Shown piece by piece: positions 53,835 to 64,000 of a stretch of 64,000 bases of DNA. The DNA is taken from contig CM075760.1 in the NCBI GenBank assembly GCA_037974335.1, forward strand, positions 5,639,432-5,703,431. Reading direction: 5' to 3'. Position numbers and translations under genes: made by a program. Each line of letters starts with the position of its first letter. Position 1 is the stretch's first letter. The DNA is from Prionace glauca. Taxonomy: Eukaryota > Chordata > Chondrichthyes > Carcharhiniformes > Carcharhinidae. The notes below the pieces were generated by a model. It saw only the letters and a program-made list of their open reading frames with translations. It did no database searches and was not told the origin of the DNA.

Positions 53835-54152
53835 GGACTAGAGGGCACAGCCTCAAAATAAGGGGGGGGGGGTGCAGTTTAGAACGGAGTTGAGGAGGAA
53901 CTTCTTCACTCAAAGGGTGGTGAATCTCTGGAATTCTCTGCCCGTTGAAGTGGTGGAGGCTGCCTCGCTAAATATATTTAAGACACGGGTAGATAGGTTT
54001 TGGTAGGCAAGGGGATTAAGAGTTATGGGGAGAAAGCGGGAAAGTGGAACTGAGCCACTTCAGATCAGCCATGATCTTATTGAATGGCGGGGCAGGCTCA
54101 AGGGGCTAGATGGCCTACTCCTGCTCCTATTTCTTATGTTCTTATGATTCAT
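53835..54152 (+). repeat. Young CR1 3' end
   Basis: 'GGACTAGAGGGCACAGCCTC' through 'GAACGGAGTTGAGGAGGAAC' to the TTCTTATGTTCTTATG tail, with a G9 run near 53864. Confidence 0.85.
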
Positions 54153-54245
54153 TGTAAACTGAAATCCGAACAAACTGAGACACCAAATGGAAAAGCCATA
54201 TTTTCTCTATGCATTTCAGGTTAAGGAATGGACTGGAGACTATGT

Positions 54246-54318
54246 TCCCGGCTAGCTCAGTCGGTAGAGCATGAGACTCTTAATCTCAGGGTCGTGGGTT
54301 CGAGCCCCACGTTGGGCG
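54246..54318 (+). tRNA. tRNA-Lys(CTT)
   Basis: Box A TAGCTCAGTCGG, anticodon loop CTCTTAA (CTT), T arm GTGGGTTCGAGCCCCAC, acceptor 3' strand GTTGGGC. The first acceptor base is T where G is expected, leaving 1-72 unpaired. A T7 terminator lies at 54325-54331. Confidence 0.88.
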
Positions 54319-55119
54319 TTAATGTTTTTTTAGACTTTACCTCATTCCTGGGTGAATTCCAGATCTCCCATCCCCCTGAAATGTCACGGCTCAAACTCAG
54401 TCCCTCTCTCCTTTCTGCCTTGTTCATCTCACAGTTGTGAATGAAAACTGCCTCCAGATCACTGGAAAGCGGTGATTTTAGCGCTGAACTCAGCGAGAGA
54501 TTTTGTTCTCATTTATTAGGAGATTTAAACCCAGATCTGCGAGATTGTGTCAGTGGAAAAAACAATCATCTCCATTGTAATTCAATCACTTCAGCCTTCC
54601 ATCCGATAAAAAGACTATTTGTTTTTTCCTCCTCTCTCTCTCTCTATTTTCCTTGATTCTGTACTTGTTTGTAAACCATTAAAGCATCAATTTCTTCCAG
54701 TTAGGGTCAAAGGTCAGCAACCTGTATCATTCCCTCTCTTTCCCTCCACAGAAACTGTTGAAACTGATGAATCTTCCAGCATTTTCCGTTTTGAGGTGGG
54801 ATTTGCAGCAACTAAAATTCCTTCTTTTGGATCACAGTGGATCACTTTTCTGTGACTGAACCATAACTGTCTCAATGGTTAAAGGGCTGAGGTTTTAAAT
54901 ACTAAGAGCCCCGAATATGTCACCCTGTCTGACATGAAATGAAACAAAATGAAAATTATTAATTATTTCATAAAATGCTGCTAACACAATATAGATTTCA
55001 ATGTCAGCATTTGTTGTCCATCCCTATTTCCCACTGAACTAACTATGTTGTTGGGCCGTTTCAGAGGGCAGTTTAGACTCAATTCCATTGCCTCACATTC
55101 TCTCTCCAGAGAAGCCGTC

Positions 55120-55190
55120 ATGCCTGTTGAGATTTTCCAGCATTTTAAGTTTTTTAAGTTTCAGCATCTGCAGTAATTTGCTGTCGGCTG
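55120..55190 (-). repeat. Foldback repeat half-copy
   Basis: 'TTTTCCAGCATTTTAAG' and 'TTTCAGCATCTGCAGTAATT' match the inverse arm of the 5.3-kb element. Confidence 0.55.
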
Positions 55191-55301
55191 AAGGAGTCAT
55201 TCCTGTTCTATCAAAACAATTTTTTTTCCTCGACAAGCCGTTCTGGAGAATTTGAAAAACGCTGCAATGTACCGGTCAGATTAAGGCTGTTATTCGTATC
55301 T

Positions 55302-55373
55302 TCCCTGGTGGTCTAGTGGTTAGGATTCGGCGCTCTCACCACCGCGGCCCGAGTTCGATTCCCGGTCAGGGAA
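55302..55373 (+). tRNA. tRNA-Glu(CTC), two stem mismatches
   Basis: Acceptor and boxes as in the 48.26-kb gene, but the anticodon stem (CACCG) and T stem (CCGAG/CCCGG) each have one mismatch. Possibly still transcribed; probably on the way to a pseudogene. Confidence 0.65.
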
Positions 55374-56504
55374 TGTAGGTTTTGTTGCTGCCGACCAGCA
55401 CAAGATTTAGCAGGGTCTGAAATTCCTTCCCGATGGAAAACAGGAGCGATCATTGTGTCAGTTTGAACTACCTGGAGAAACAAAATAAACCCATTGGTCC
55501 AATCCCGGCAATTTATATTAACATTCACCTTGCTGCTTCCTCCTGTCAAAATGAATAATAATACATTCTATTCCACTACATTTCACTGCAGCTCACCATA
55601 CTCAAAGATCATTCGCAGCCTCTGCCTCTTCTCTCGCTTCTTGTGGGAAATCTGCTGAACAACATGAGTTTTTCACAGTTCTGCTGTGATATCTGAGATT
55701 TGTATCTCACTGATCATCATTACTGTCTCCATTGCTTCATCCCAGATCACTGTCACTACAGATATAGTCACACAGTCATTCTATCATCTGCAGCAAATGA
55801 TATTCCCTTCCTTTGCTTTCACATACATTCACCTCCAGAAACTGGTTACATGGTGAGTATAATGTTCTGTTTAGCTGACAGTTTATCATCAATCCTGTTC
55901 CAGAATGGAGTAGCACCGTGTCAAAGTGGGTGGGAGTTGGTGACTCCACCAGTTCTGAAACCTCACTGAACGTTTACATATTTTCCAGTAACTTACGGCG
56001 TGGAATGGTTATGAATAGAATACTTACTTTGTTATTCATGCTAATAAAGATGTCTGTTTTCGGCTAATCATTCCATTACGTTCTATTTTATCATTTTAAA
56101 TACTTGTTCAGAATTCATTCAAAAAATTTATTCATAACTGAAGATAAATCTATTTATCTCTGAATTTTTTTAACAATTATTTCTTTTCAGACCCTTCACA
56201 AACAAAGACCAACCTTGCTTATATTCTGTTCTATGCATGTTTAATATATGTATTTGCTTATTTCACTTCAACACTCCAGTGCATTTGGGGCACAAACGAA
56301 CTTTGATCTCTCACACATGCTGCAAAATCCGCGAGGGTAGTGGAATTAAATGCGCATTCAGCTGAGGTTTTTTAATTGAATTGTATCAAGTGCATTGTCA
56401 AATACTGCCATTGAGTTTTACTAAATGCAATCACTGCCACTCCAACATTCTGTCTCAAGTTGCCGTCTAGCACCGACCCTAAATCCTTGGAAGTTTAGCG
56501 CTAA

Positions 56505-56700
56505 CATTTTGACCAAAGAACAAAGAAAAACACAGCATGGGAAACAGGCCCTTTGACCCAACGAGCTCACGCTGCATTTCAACATTATGAGTGCCCTCCT
56601 CTACCCATGACCTTTGTCTACACCTGTTGGGGAAGATTTTCAACCGCCTTTGCCGAATAATCCATTCATCCATGAATCTCTAGTCCAATCTGTTCAATTC
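56505..56700 (-). repeat. CR1 3' tail fragment
   Basis: 'AAAGAACAAAGAAAAACACAG' and 'CAGGCCCTTTGACCCAACGA' are the inverse of the tail of the 31-kb subfamily. Confidence 0.55.
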
Positions 56701-57138
56701 ACCATTGCTAAATCCAATAATGAACACTGTGCAAAGGGCGCGGGACTGTTTGGGCTGAGGGTCGAGCTGAGTGGGAGGGTGGGGATGTGGTGAGGTGGGG
56801 TGGAATTGTGAAGAGAGTTCACGGGGGTTGAGTTTTGAGATTCATTTCAGTGAGGGAGTTGTGTTGCAGCTGAAGTGAAATGCAAACATTCGCTCAAGTT
56901 AACAGAATGGTACAAAACTGGAGGTCAACATGATGTCCAGGCTGGTTCATTAGTATTAGCTGATTTGAATCCGGATTTTTTCTGGGCTCAATTCATTTTT
57001 TTAATTTGTTTTTACAATTTCAATACACGTTTTAATCAGAAATGGTGACACAAAATATGTCTACACTGTGTATGATTCACTGAGATATTGTTTTGTTCAG
57101 AACACGAGATAATCACCCTGTTCTAACGAAAAATATGT

Positions 57139-58699
57139 TTATTCTGTAAGTAATTTCACAATTGCAGTAAATGGAGATCTGATCACATTCTTTAGATCCT
57201 CTCTGAATTGTGTCTGGGTCACTGCGTAAATGTATGTATTGGTGCAGCAACTCAGGAGTTGGAGCATAAATCCCAATTCCCGCACAAATGCAGGAATATA
57301 AAAATGAATTAAGTTTAAATTATATAATCGTTGACAAAAGGAGTGGATAAGTAACACTGACCATAGTAGGATAAAATTTAATGATAGAGCAAATAGTAAG
57401 ATAATGGATTTTCTTCTCTTCACTGTCTCTGGGTCCTTTGAACTATCCATACACTTGTGACTCTGAAGTCTCCTGCGGAATTTGGTAGACCCTAGAATGT
57501 GTTTAATGGTGAAAATATTCAGCAACAGAATCAACAAAAAAGGAATGAACGGTGTTAAAATATAATGCAGATTTTCAACCACTCCCCATGCTTCAGAAGA
57601 GAGGGCAACAACGCCAACATCACAAAAATGGGGAATATTCTGAATCGCATATCTATCACCATACATGAAATACCAGAAAATGTTCTTTACACTGAATAGC
57701 ACACTCACAGTTCCAAGAACCACTGTTGCCGTTTTCTCAGTGCAGTATTTTATTTTCAGCTTCTGACAAGTAATAGCCACAAATCGATCAAAGGTGAATG
57801 TGACAGTGAACCAGACAGAGCAATCAGTGACTGCATAAAGCAGCACAGCATGGATATTACATATTTTAATGTGGTAAATGATTACAAATTCAAACTTAAT
57901 GGGAATTTGCCTCAATATGAGATCGGTGATAATGACCAGTAGATCCGCTGCTGACATGGAAATGAGATAACGTATCATACTTCTGGAAAGACCACACTTC
58001 CCTCGTGACAGGATAAGAATCGTCAATACATTCACTGTAAGGAAGAGAAACACAATTTATTCGTGTTTTAGACTGAGCACAAGAGAAACAATCTCTCAGG
58101 ATCCTTGGTAACAGCTGAAACATTTTTATTAAATCCACCCCGGAACAGACTGAATTCACCTATTCTGCTCGAGACAAAGTTCACAGCAGAAAAGCCCCGC
58201 AATGATGTAGCAAGAAGCCACATTCACCAGTTGATAACATCTCCAATTTGTTGCCTTCTTCAGATTTGTATGTGGGGGACACAATGGTGCCAGTAGGTTT
58301 GGAGCAAATTTTCCTGGTCTGGATGACTCTGCTTTGATTGTGCTGAAGGCTGTGCAGTTGAAGATGTTAAATCAGCTGATTTGGAATTGGCTGTGAGACA
58401 TAATACTGGAAATCATGTTACACAACGACAACCGTAAAGTGGAAAGACTGAAAGTGAATGTCACGTAGTGTGAGGATAGCTGTGTGGCAACGAGAAATGT
58501 TTCCAGTGCATTCACAGCTACAAACCATGACGGTTATGCAGAATAATATCAAAAACTGGGTAACATAGACAAGGACAATGAACACAGAGAAATATGACTT
58601 ACCAGTGACACCAACTACGGCAAGGACAGGGTAGTAAATCCTTTGGATATCGGAAAATACCCAAAGAATACGAAGCTCAAGTGGTATAATCCAGAACAT
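57139..58699 (-). CDS. GPR139-like class A G-protein-coupled receptor, two exons
   Basis: Seven-transmembrane plasma-membrane receptor; ligand unknown. Exon 1 (58603-58699) starts at the first ATG and encodes 32 residues including 'IQRIYYPVLAVVGVT'; donor CACTG|GTAAGTC. Exon 2 (57139-58034) follows acceptor CTTCCTTACAG and encodes the rest. Together 330 codons plus stop with the frame kept across the junction, the usual size for this family. Seen in order: TM1 (NVLTILILSRGKCGLS), TM2 (AADLLVIITDLIL), TM3 with 'CSVWFTVTFTFDRFVAI' (DRF in place of DRY), 'CQKLKIKYCTEKTATVVLG', TM5 (FLLILLLNIFTI), an intracellular-loop 3 basic stretch (DPETVKRRKS), TM6, and TM7 ending 'CCTNTYIYAV' in place of NPxxY. 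Surrounded by tRNA genes; sharks are thought to have many such receptors, so it may be one of an array. Confidence 0.88.
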
Positions 58700-59361
58700 G
58701 GCTCTGAAATTCAATGATCGCTGACTGTACTAGAGATCACTCCCAGTTAAACAATATTGCACAGACAGTGAAAATTCCTATTTATAAATCTTCTAATGTC
58801 CCCATTGGAACAATTAAACTGTGTGCTGAGGGACATGAATCACAGTCTCTGAACAAACAAGATGACTTCATCTTTTCTTGTAAATTACATGGTTATTGTC
58901 CTTTTTATGCATGTTAAAAAATCCGAATGAAGGCAAACATTTTGGTTCATGCACCTTGGCAAAAAAAAGAACATTGATGAACAGTGTGTTGCTGAACTGA
59001 AGAGAGTTGAAACCGTTGTGAGTATTGCTGTCACACATTGTCAGCCTATCCGTTTTCCAACAGATCTCTAAAGACAGATAAGTCAACAGCGGGAACAAAA
59101 TAGTGAGGCTGAAATCATTTTGTATGCAAGAACACACAACAGAATGGTTGTCAATAAATACTTACATATTAAATGTTCTTCAGTTGAAACACATGAACTG
59201 TTTGTTGTTTCCATGCACTCATGGAAGGCAGAGATGGGATGAAAGTTATCACTGGGAAAACTGAAGGGGAATTGCTAAAAGAGATCATTTCTCCAAAATG
59301 GGTTATTAGAAAGTAGATTATTTAAAATAAATAAGCACGCAAATGTCTATGATATTTCTTA

Positions 59362-59540
59362 GACATAGAACCATAGAATTCCTACAGTTCAGAAGAAAGG
59401 TTATCTTGGCCCACCGAGTCTGCATCCCACCCAGGTCCTCCGCACTGCCCTATCCCCATTAGCCCCACACATTTACCATGGCTAATCCACATATTCAACG
59501 GGAAAATAACGGGCAATTTTGCATGGCCAATCCAACTAAT
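59362..59540 (-). repeat. SINE fragment
   Basis: Inverse of the 3' half of the 12.43-kb SINE type: starts 'CATAGAATTCCTACAGTTCA' and includes 'CCATGGCTAATCCACATA'. Confidence 0.6.
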
Positions 59541-59740
59541 ATGATCTGTTGTAATATAAATGAGGGACGGGTTTTGTGCAGTAATACAGAGACAGAGCCG
59601 AATGCACCAGATATCGATACAGCACCTGTACTAATATGAATACAGACTGGGCCCAGTTCAGTCATTACTGAGAGAGTGTACACAGCATATTACTAACCAG
59701 CGTGGTGTTTTCGCATCTAAATAGAGACATGACATACTCA
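59540..59740. repeat. Degenerate minisatellite-like tract
   Basis: Diverged repeats of a motif like AGAGACAGAGCCxxxTGCA, related to the tract at 47.2 kb. Confidence 0.35.
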
Positions 59741-59876
59741 GTTTGACAAAGACAAGGTCTTTGTGAAGGATAAAATGTGAAGGATAAACTTGTATTTGGT
59801 GAATAAAAAGTCTGAAATACAATAAAAAGCAGGTGAGTCATTGATAAATGAACATTTTAAAGACCTGGTATCAACT

Positions 59877-59948
59877 TCCCTGGTGGTCTAGTAGTTAGGA
59901 TTTGGCGTTTTCACTACCACAGCCCGGGTTCGATTCCCGCTCAGAGAA
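59877..59948 (+). pseudogene. tRNA-Glu(TTC) pseudogene
   Basis: Third copy of the 48.2/51.2-kb tRNA-Glu segment, with the same 5' flank (TTGTATTTGGTGAATAAAAA). Anticodon loop TTTTCAC is recognisable, but the anticodon stem, D arm and acceptor (CTCAGAGA) carry several mismatches. Confidence 0.8.
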
Positions 59949-60547
59949 TGTAGATTTATTGCTGTACAACAATCCTGTGTTCCTTCAGGTCAACAACTGT
60001 CAGAATCAGTGTGGGGAAGATTCCCTTGCTTGCGCCTGAATTGGAAAAGTCACATGTAAAGAAGCAAAAAGAAAATAAGAGAGCGATCGGCTAGAAAGTG
60101 CTGATGACTCAAAATACTGATACGGGTTAAAGTCAGGCTGTTAATGGGGGAAAATGTATTGCTTCTACCGACACAAAAATCTCGCAGATCTGTGCCCAAA
60201 TCTCTGATTCAATGACAAGAAAACGTTTACTTGAATGAACTGGTAAAGTCTCCCACCCCCAGTGAAGTGGAGGCAGTTTTCACTCAGAAACCAGTAACTG
60301 TGAGTTTAATAATGTGGGAAGGAGAAAGACTCAGTTTGAGCGGTGACATTGCGGGAGGAATGGAGAGCTGGAGTTCACCTAGAAAAGCAGCAAAGTTTCA
60401 AATCAATGGTGTCCAATGTTGGATGGTCCATTATCGGTGATAATTTAATGTTATTCAGCAGAATCACCACAGGATGGTGTATCATAGATTGATACTAAAA
60501 CTTTGAATGGAGTGAACTGCAGTGACATTGAATGCAGTAGAAAGGAC

Positions 60548-60840
60548 AGCGCGGTAGCACAGTGATTACCACTGATGTCTCACAGCGCCAGGGACTCAGG
60601 TCCTCGAGTCACCGCCTATGCAGAGTTTGCACGTTCTTCCCGTGCCTCCGTGGGTTTCCTCCTGGTGTTCCAGTTTCCGATTCAAAGATGCGTGTTTTAG
60701 TTTGATTGGCCGTGCTAAATTGGTCCTAGTGTCAGAGGGATTAGAAGGATGAGTATGTGGGTTTGCGGGGAATAGGGCGTGGGTGGGATTGTTGTGGGTG
60801 CGGACTCGATGGGTCCAATGGCCTCCTTCTGGAGGAATCG
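60548..60840 (+). repeat. SINE, near full length
   Basis: Head 'GCGCGGTAGCACAGTGATTA', central 'CAGAGTTTGCACGTTCTTCC', end 'GGGTCCAATGGCCTCCTTCTG'. Box B is damaged. Confidence 0.7.
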
Positions 60841-61228
60841 AAAGAGGTAATGCAAATATACATTGTTTTTGTTGAAACAGCAGGTCAACTAAATGTATTT
60901 TCATTGCCATGTAAAAGCGGACCTGACATCTGCACTGAAATGTGATGAGGTTGGAAAAACTCAGGACATTACATGGCATGTGTGCATAAGGAAACAAAGA
61001 TAAACCTTCACCTCCATCACCTTTCATTAATATTGGGAATGTTTAGAAATAGAGGAAGTTTTTTAAAAAGCGAAATCCAACAAGGTGGAAATATAACAAC
61101 ATCTGGCAGGGTGGAAATTGCGATGGGTGTTTGGTCTGTTGCAGTTTGTGTGAATTGATGTTTGAAGACAGTGCGAGACAAAATACGGTGTAATTAGCAG
61201 ATAGCACAGAAAACCAGCAATGGGATCC

Positions 61229-61301
61229 TGCCGAAACCCGGGATTGAAACACGGACCTTTAGATCTTCAGTCTAACGCTCTCCCGACTGAGCTATTTCGG
61301 C
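61229..61301 (-). tRNA. tRNA-Phe(GAA)
   Basis: GCCGAAA / TTTCGGC acceptor paired, box A TAGCTCAGTCGG, anticodon loop CTGAAGA (GAA). The T arm (CGTGTTTCAATCCCGGG) has two mismatches and TTCAA instead of TTCGA. A T4 lies about 18 bases downstream. Function uncertain. Confidence 0.8.
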
Positions 61302-61562
61302 CGGCTGGTAGGTTGGAAGCTTCCGTCTCCCAAATATCGAAGAGAGTAATGATTTGGAGCGCTGCTCATTCCTCAGAGTGTTTAACTCGGCAGTCAGAAA
61401 TTCACTGTGTGTGTGATCTCAAAAGGGGCCACTTGCACCCACTGCTTTACCCCGGCAAATTGTTCAGTTGGTAATGTTTCTGTTCGTTGTTCTTGACGAA
61501 AATGACACCGTACACATCCCTGCATTCAATCTGAGCTGTGAGACCAAAACTCAAATCCATTT

Positions 61563-61644
61563 TGGCAGCGGTGGGATTCGAACCCACGCCTCCGAAGAGA
61601 CTGGAGCCTTAATCCAGCGCCTTAGACCGCTCTGCCACGCTACC
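61563..61644 (-). tRNA. tRNA-Leu(AAG)
   Basis: 82-base type II tRNA: GGTAGCG / CGCTGCC acceptor, box A TGGCCGAGCGG-like start (GTGGCAGAGCGGTC), anticodon loop TTAAGGC (AAG), variable arm TCTCTTCGGAGG, T arm GTGGGTTCGAATCCCAC. A T4 follows at about +13. Confidence 0.9.
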
Positions 61645-62633
61645 ACGTGGAGACATGTCACAATAATGTTATTTGATGATAATGTTACTGAAATTCATTA
61701 AAAGCAATGGAACTTGGAAAGACCATCAGGAGGATTGAGCCTGCTCCTTCACTGATTCAGGTAAGTCTGAACTGAGGAACAAACAGAAATCATCTAACCT
61801 CAGAAACCCAAGGAGCTGCACACAGTAACATGCAGTGAAGGGCCGGCATCATTTAAACTGTCCTTCAGCTCGTCTCTTCCCAATTTCTGTCAGAAATGAC
61901 AAGAGAACCTCCTGTTGGATTTGCTCAGAGTCTGCACTTCAGGACACGAGGCGCGATTATATTTTATATGTTCATCCAGGTAACAACTCACATGTGTTTT
62001 CTGAGTTTGGATGGGAGCAATAAATTTTCAATTTCAGATCAGTAATCCGAACAGCAGGGAAAGAGTCAAACTCTAACCACCAGACCAGCAGCTTACAGCG
62101 TGTTTTAGAATTTACTTCATCCACGCTGCTTTTGTTAATTTAATTTTTACACCAGACCACTTTCATCACAAACAGATTTCTCCCGCAAAATGGCAGCTTC
62201 TGATTCAACTATGATGTGTTCGGCCAATGAAAACATTCCCTGAACCCTCCAGTATAATTATCACTTTCGCTTCTGACAGTTCGAAACTGAACTGAAATAT
62301 TTCCAAACGCTTTTCAATGCAGAGTGAGGGAAAAGTTCCATTATTCAATGTGAATGTAAACGGTGAAATCTGACTCATTAGCACACAGATTTTACATTGC
62401 AACATCTCAATCGTTAGTACTTTGCAGTCTATTAACTGTCCTCTTTCTGTGTTTGTTCTTGAACTGTTCTACATGTGAAATTTCCAGCTCTGATGGAATC
62501 TTGCAAATATCACTCGGCTGATTCTAATAGACCTGCTTTCGATCGGAGAGTCAATCAGATCATTATTAATAGTTTGCTGAGATCAAATAATCTTATTTTC
62601 CTCGGTGGAAATTGAAACTACAGATCAGTGGGG

Positions 62634-62672
62634 AAGTGCTGAACACAAACCACTGGACTACCAGGGAAACCA
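62634..62672 (-). pseudogene. Decayed tRNA-Glu fragment
   Basis: The minus strand reads TTTCCCTGGTAGTCCAGTGG then diverges; no anticodon or T arm. Confidence 0.5.
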
Positions 62673-63096
62673 GTGAACAGTAGTTTCCAAACTGACTTAA
62701 CACAAATCCCTTTGCTTCTTATTTTCATTTAGATCTTTTTTTCGCTTCTGACACTTTCCATTTTCAAAATGTCCGTTTGGATGGAACGTGATTGCCTCGT
62801 TCAGCCAATGACAACACGGATTGAGCTGGGCCATGAAATTGATAGTGAGGTGAAATGGTCTCATAAGCTGATGAAGTTTAGCAGTGAGGGGGGAATCTGA
62901 TCGAGGTATATACAATTCTACATGGATTGATAAATAAAGATAGACCCAAAATTTATTTTTTTATGGGGCAATTTAAGACAAGAGGTCATGTGGATAGTTT
63001 GAGGGTCGGTAGGTTTAAAACTGAGATGAGGAGGGACTATGACCACATTTTGCAACTTTATGACTGGGGACATTGAATGTTTAGATATGGAAACGA

Positions 63097-63245
63097 GCGG
63101 CACGGTAGCACAATGTTTAGTACGGCTGTTTCACAGCTTCTAGAGTCCTAGAGTTTGATGCCCAGCTCTGGTTAATGTCTGTGTGGAGTTTGCACATTCT
63201 CCTCGTGTCTGTGTGGGGTTACTCCAGTTTCTTCTCACAGATAGG
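63097..63245 (+). repeat. HE1-type SINE, 5' two-thirds
   Basis: Head 'GGCACGGTAGCACAATGTTT', box B 'GAGTTTGATGCCC' damaged, central 'GTGTGGAGTTTGCACATTC'. Confidence 0.65.
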
Positions 63246-63355
63246 CGGGTTCTTGGTGTATCTGCTTCTATATGTGTATGCCTCTCTGTAGCCTCCAACA
63301 TCTGTGTGTGTGTCCCTGTAAATCTCTGATTCTTTGTGCCTTTTTTAAGACTAAA

Positions 63356-63690
63356 CCGTTCAGATAGTGTGGATAGTAATAGCCTTTTTCCTCTGATGGA
63401 GAAATCTAGCACGAGGGGGCATGGCTTTAAATTAAGGGGAGGTAGTTATAGGACGGATGTCAGGGGTAGGTTCTTTACCCAGCGGGTGGTGAGGGATTGG
63501 AATGCCCTGCCTTGCTGCAGTTGTAAATGCGCCTAGTTTGGGGGCATTTAAGAGATACGTGGATAGGTTTATGGACGAAAAGGGATTGGTTTCGGTTAGT
63601 GGGTCATTGTTTTTGTAACTGGTCGGCGCAACATCGTGGGCCGAAGGGCCTGTTCTGCGCTGTAATGTTCTATGTTTTATGTTCTAAAAT
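63356..63690 (+). repeat. CR1 3' end inserted into a duplicated spacer
   Basis: 'RGRFFTQRVVRDWNALP' then the tail GGGCCGAAGGGCCTGTTCTG and TGTTCTATGTTTTATGTTCT. The paralogous site near 46236 is uninterrupted. Confidence 0.88.
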
Positions 63691-64000
63691 GTCTGACAAA
63701 CGAATTGCAGAGGGCAGCAATGTTTACCCACTAAAATTCTGAATGTGATTACCGTCTGCTAACTGCATCGAATGTACAATTTGTGGGCGATTAATTTGCA
63801 TATTTAATTTATTGCAGAGAAAAGTTACATGATCAGTTTTGTTCAACAGAATGTGGAGAAAAAAATGGAAATGATGAAAGTGAATATAGACGCCGAGTGG
63901 CTTGCGTGAATATGTGTACAAATCATTCATGATGCAAGACAGGTTGAGACAGCTGCATACTAAAAAAAAGCGAATAGTTTTTGTCAATTGGGGAAAAGAA

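Noticed and set aside
62050-62100. tRNA-like block with TCTAACCACCAGACC
   Set aside because: Resembles a D-arm region only; no anticodon or T arm could be found.
1-64000. CRISPR array, prokaryotic operon, or phage element
   Set aside because: No regularly spaced identical repeats with unique spacers; introns, SINEs, LINEs and TCR signals show vertebrate DNA.
1-64000. Endogenous retrovirus, LTR element or Polinton fossil
   Set aside because: No paired terminal repeats with TG...CA ends, primer-binding site, or gag/pol/env or capsid-like frame was recognised; every RT-bearing element read as non-LTR.

Overview
The window looks like nuclear DNA of an elasmobranch (shark or ray). It is dense in CR1-type LINEs with the usual 3' tail, in tRNA-derived SINEs of the HE1 type found in higher elasmobranchs, and in old L2-like and Penelope-like fragments. 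It also carries split T-cell receptor V genes with 23-bp-spacer recombination signals, C2H2 zinc-finger arrays and a spliced GPR139-like receptor. I see no prokaryotic features and no convincing retroviral or LTR element. The species is not identifiable from sequence reading alone.

Region 1 (about 1-28.3 kb) is a C2H2 zinc-finger cluster, all on the minus strand. There are two arrays open over their whole finger region (4.1-5.1 kb, 11 fingers; 9.2-10.1 kb, 10 fingers), one clear pseudogene (14.0-15.0 kb) and one array with an open 3' half and a decayed 5' half (20.4-22.0 kb). The 14-16.5 kb and 20.4-24.3 kb units are paralogous along the array exon, its acceptor, the intron and a short upstream exon, so they arose by segmental duplication. 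CpG-rich blocks with CCAAT, GC, CRE-like, YY1-like and ZNF143-like motifs lie upstream at 17.4-17.8, 18.5-18.96 and 27.7-28.2 kb.

Region 2 (about 28.5-42.8 kb) is part of a T-cell receptor V array of alpha/delta type. Three V genes look intact: two minus (35.1-35.5, 36.5-36.9 kb) and one plus (39.8-40.7 kb). Each has a leader exon, an intron, a V exon and a heptamer-23-nonamer signal. Three V relics lie at 28.6, 34.7 and 38.3 kb. The right-hand V unit (about 39.86-42.76 kb, V gene plus a CpG promoter block) has an inverted, rearranged copy on the left (30.1-34.9 kb). The left copy preserves what looks like a tandem-duplication junction and was later interrupted by a CR1 that still has a long open reverse transcriptase frame.

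Region 3 (about 43.8-64 kb) is a tRNA gene cluster on both strands: Gln, Gly, Asn, Glu(CTC), Val, Glu(TTC), Thr, Lys, Phe and Leu, plus many decayed copies. It grew by local duplication of tRNA-bearing segments. The Glu-Val pair at 48.26/48.75 kb recurs almost exactly 3.0 kb away with the Glu anticodon changed from CTC to TTC. Inside this cluster, at 57.1-58.7 kb, lies a two-exon GPR139-like class A GPCR on the minus strand.

No J, D or C segment of the T-cell receptor was recognised. All calls come from reading the sequence; family names rest on recalled motifs, not on searches.
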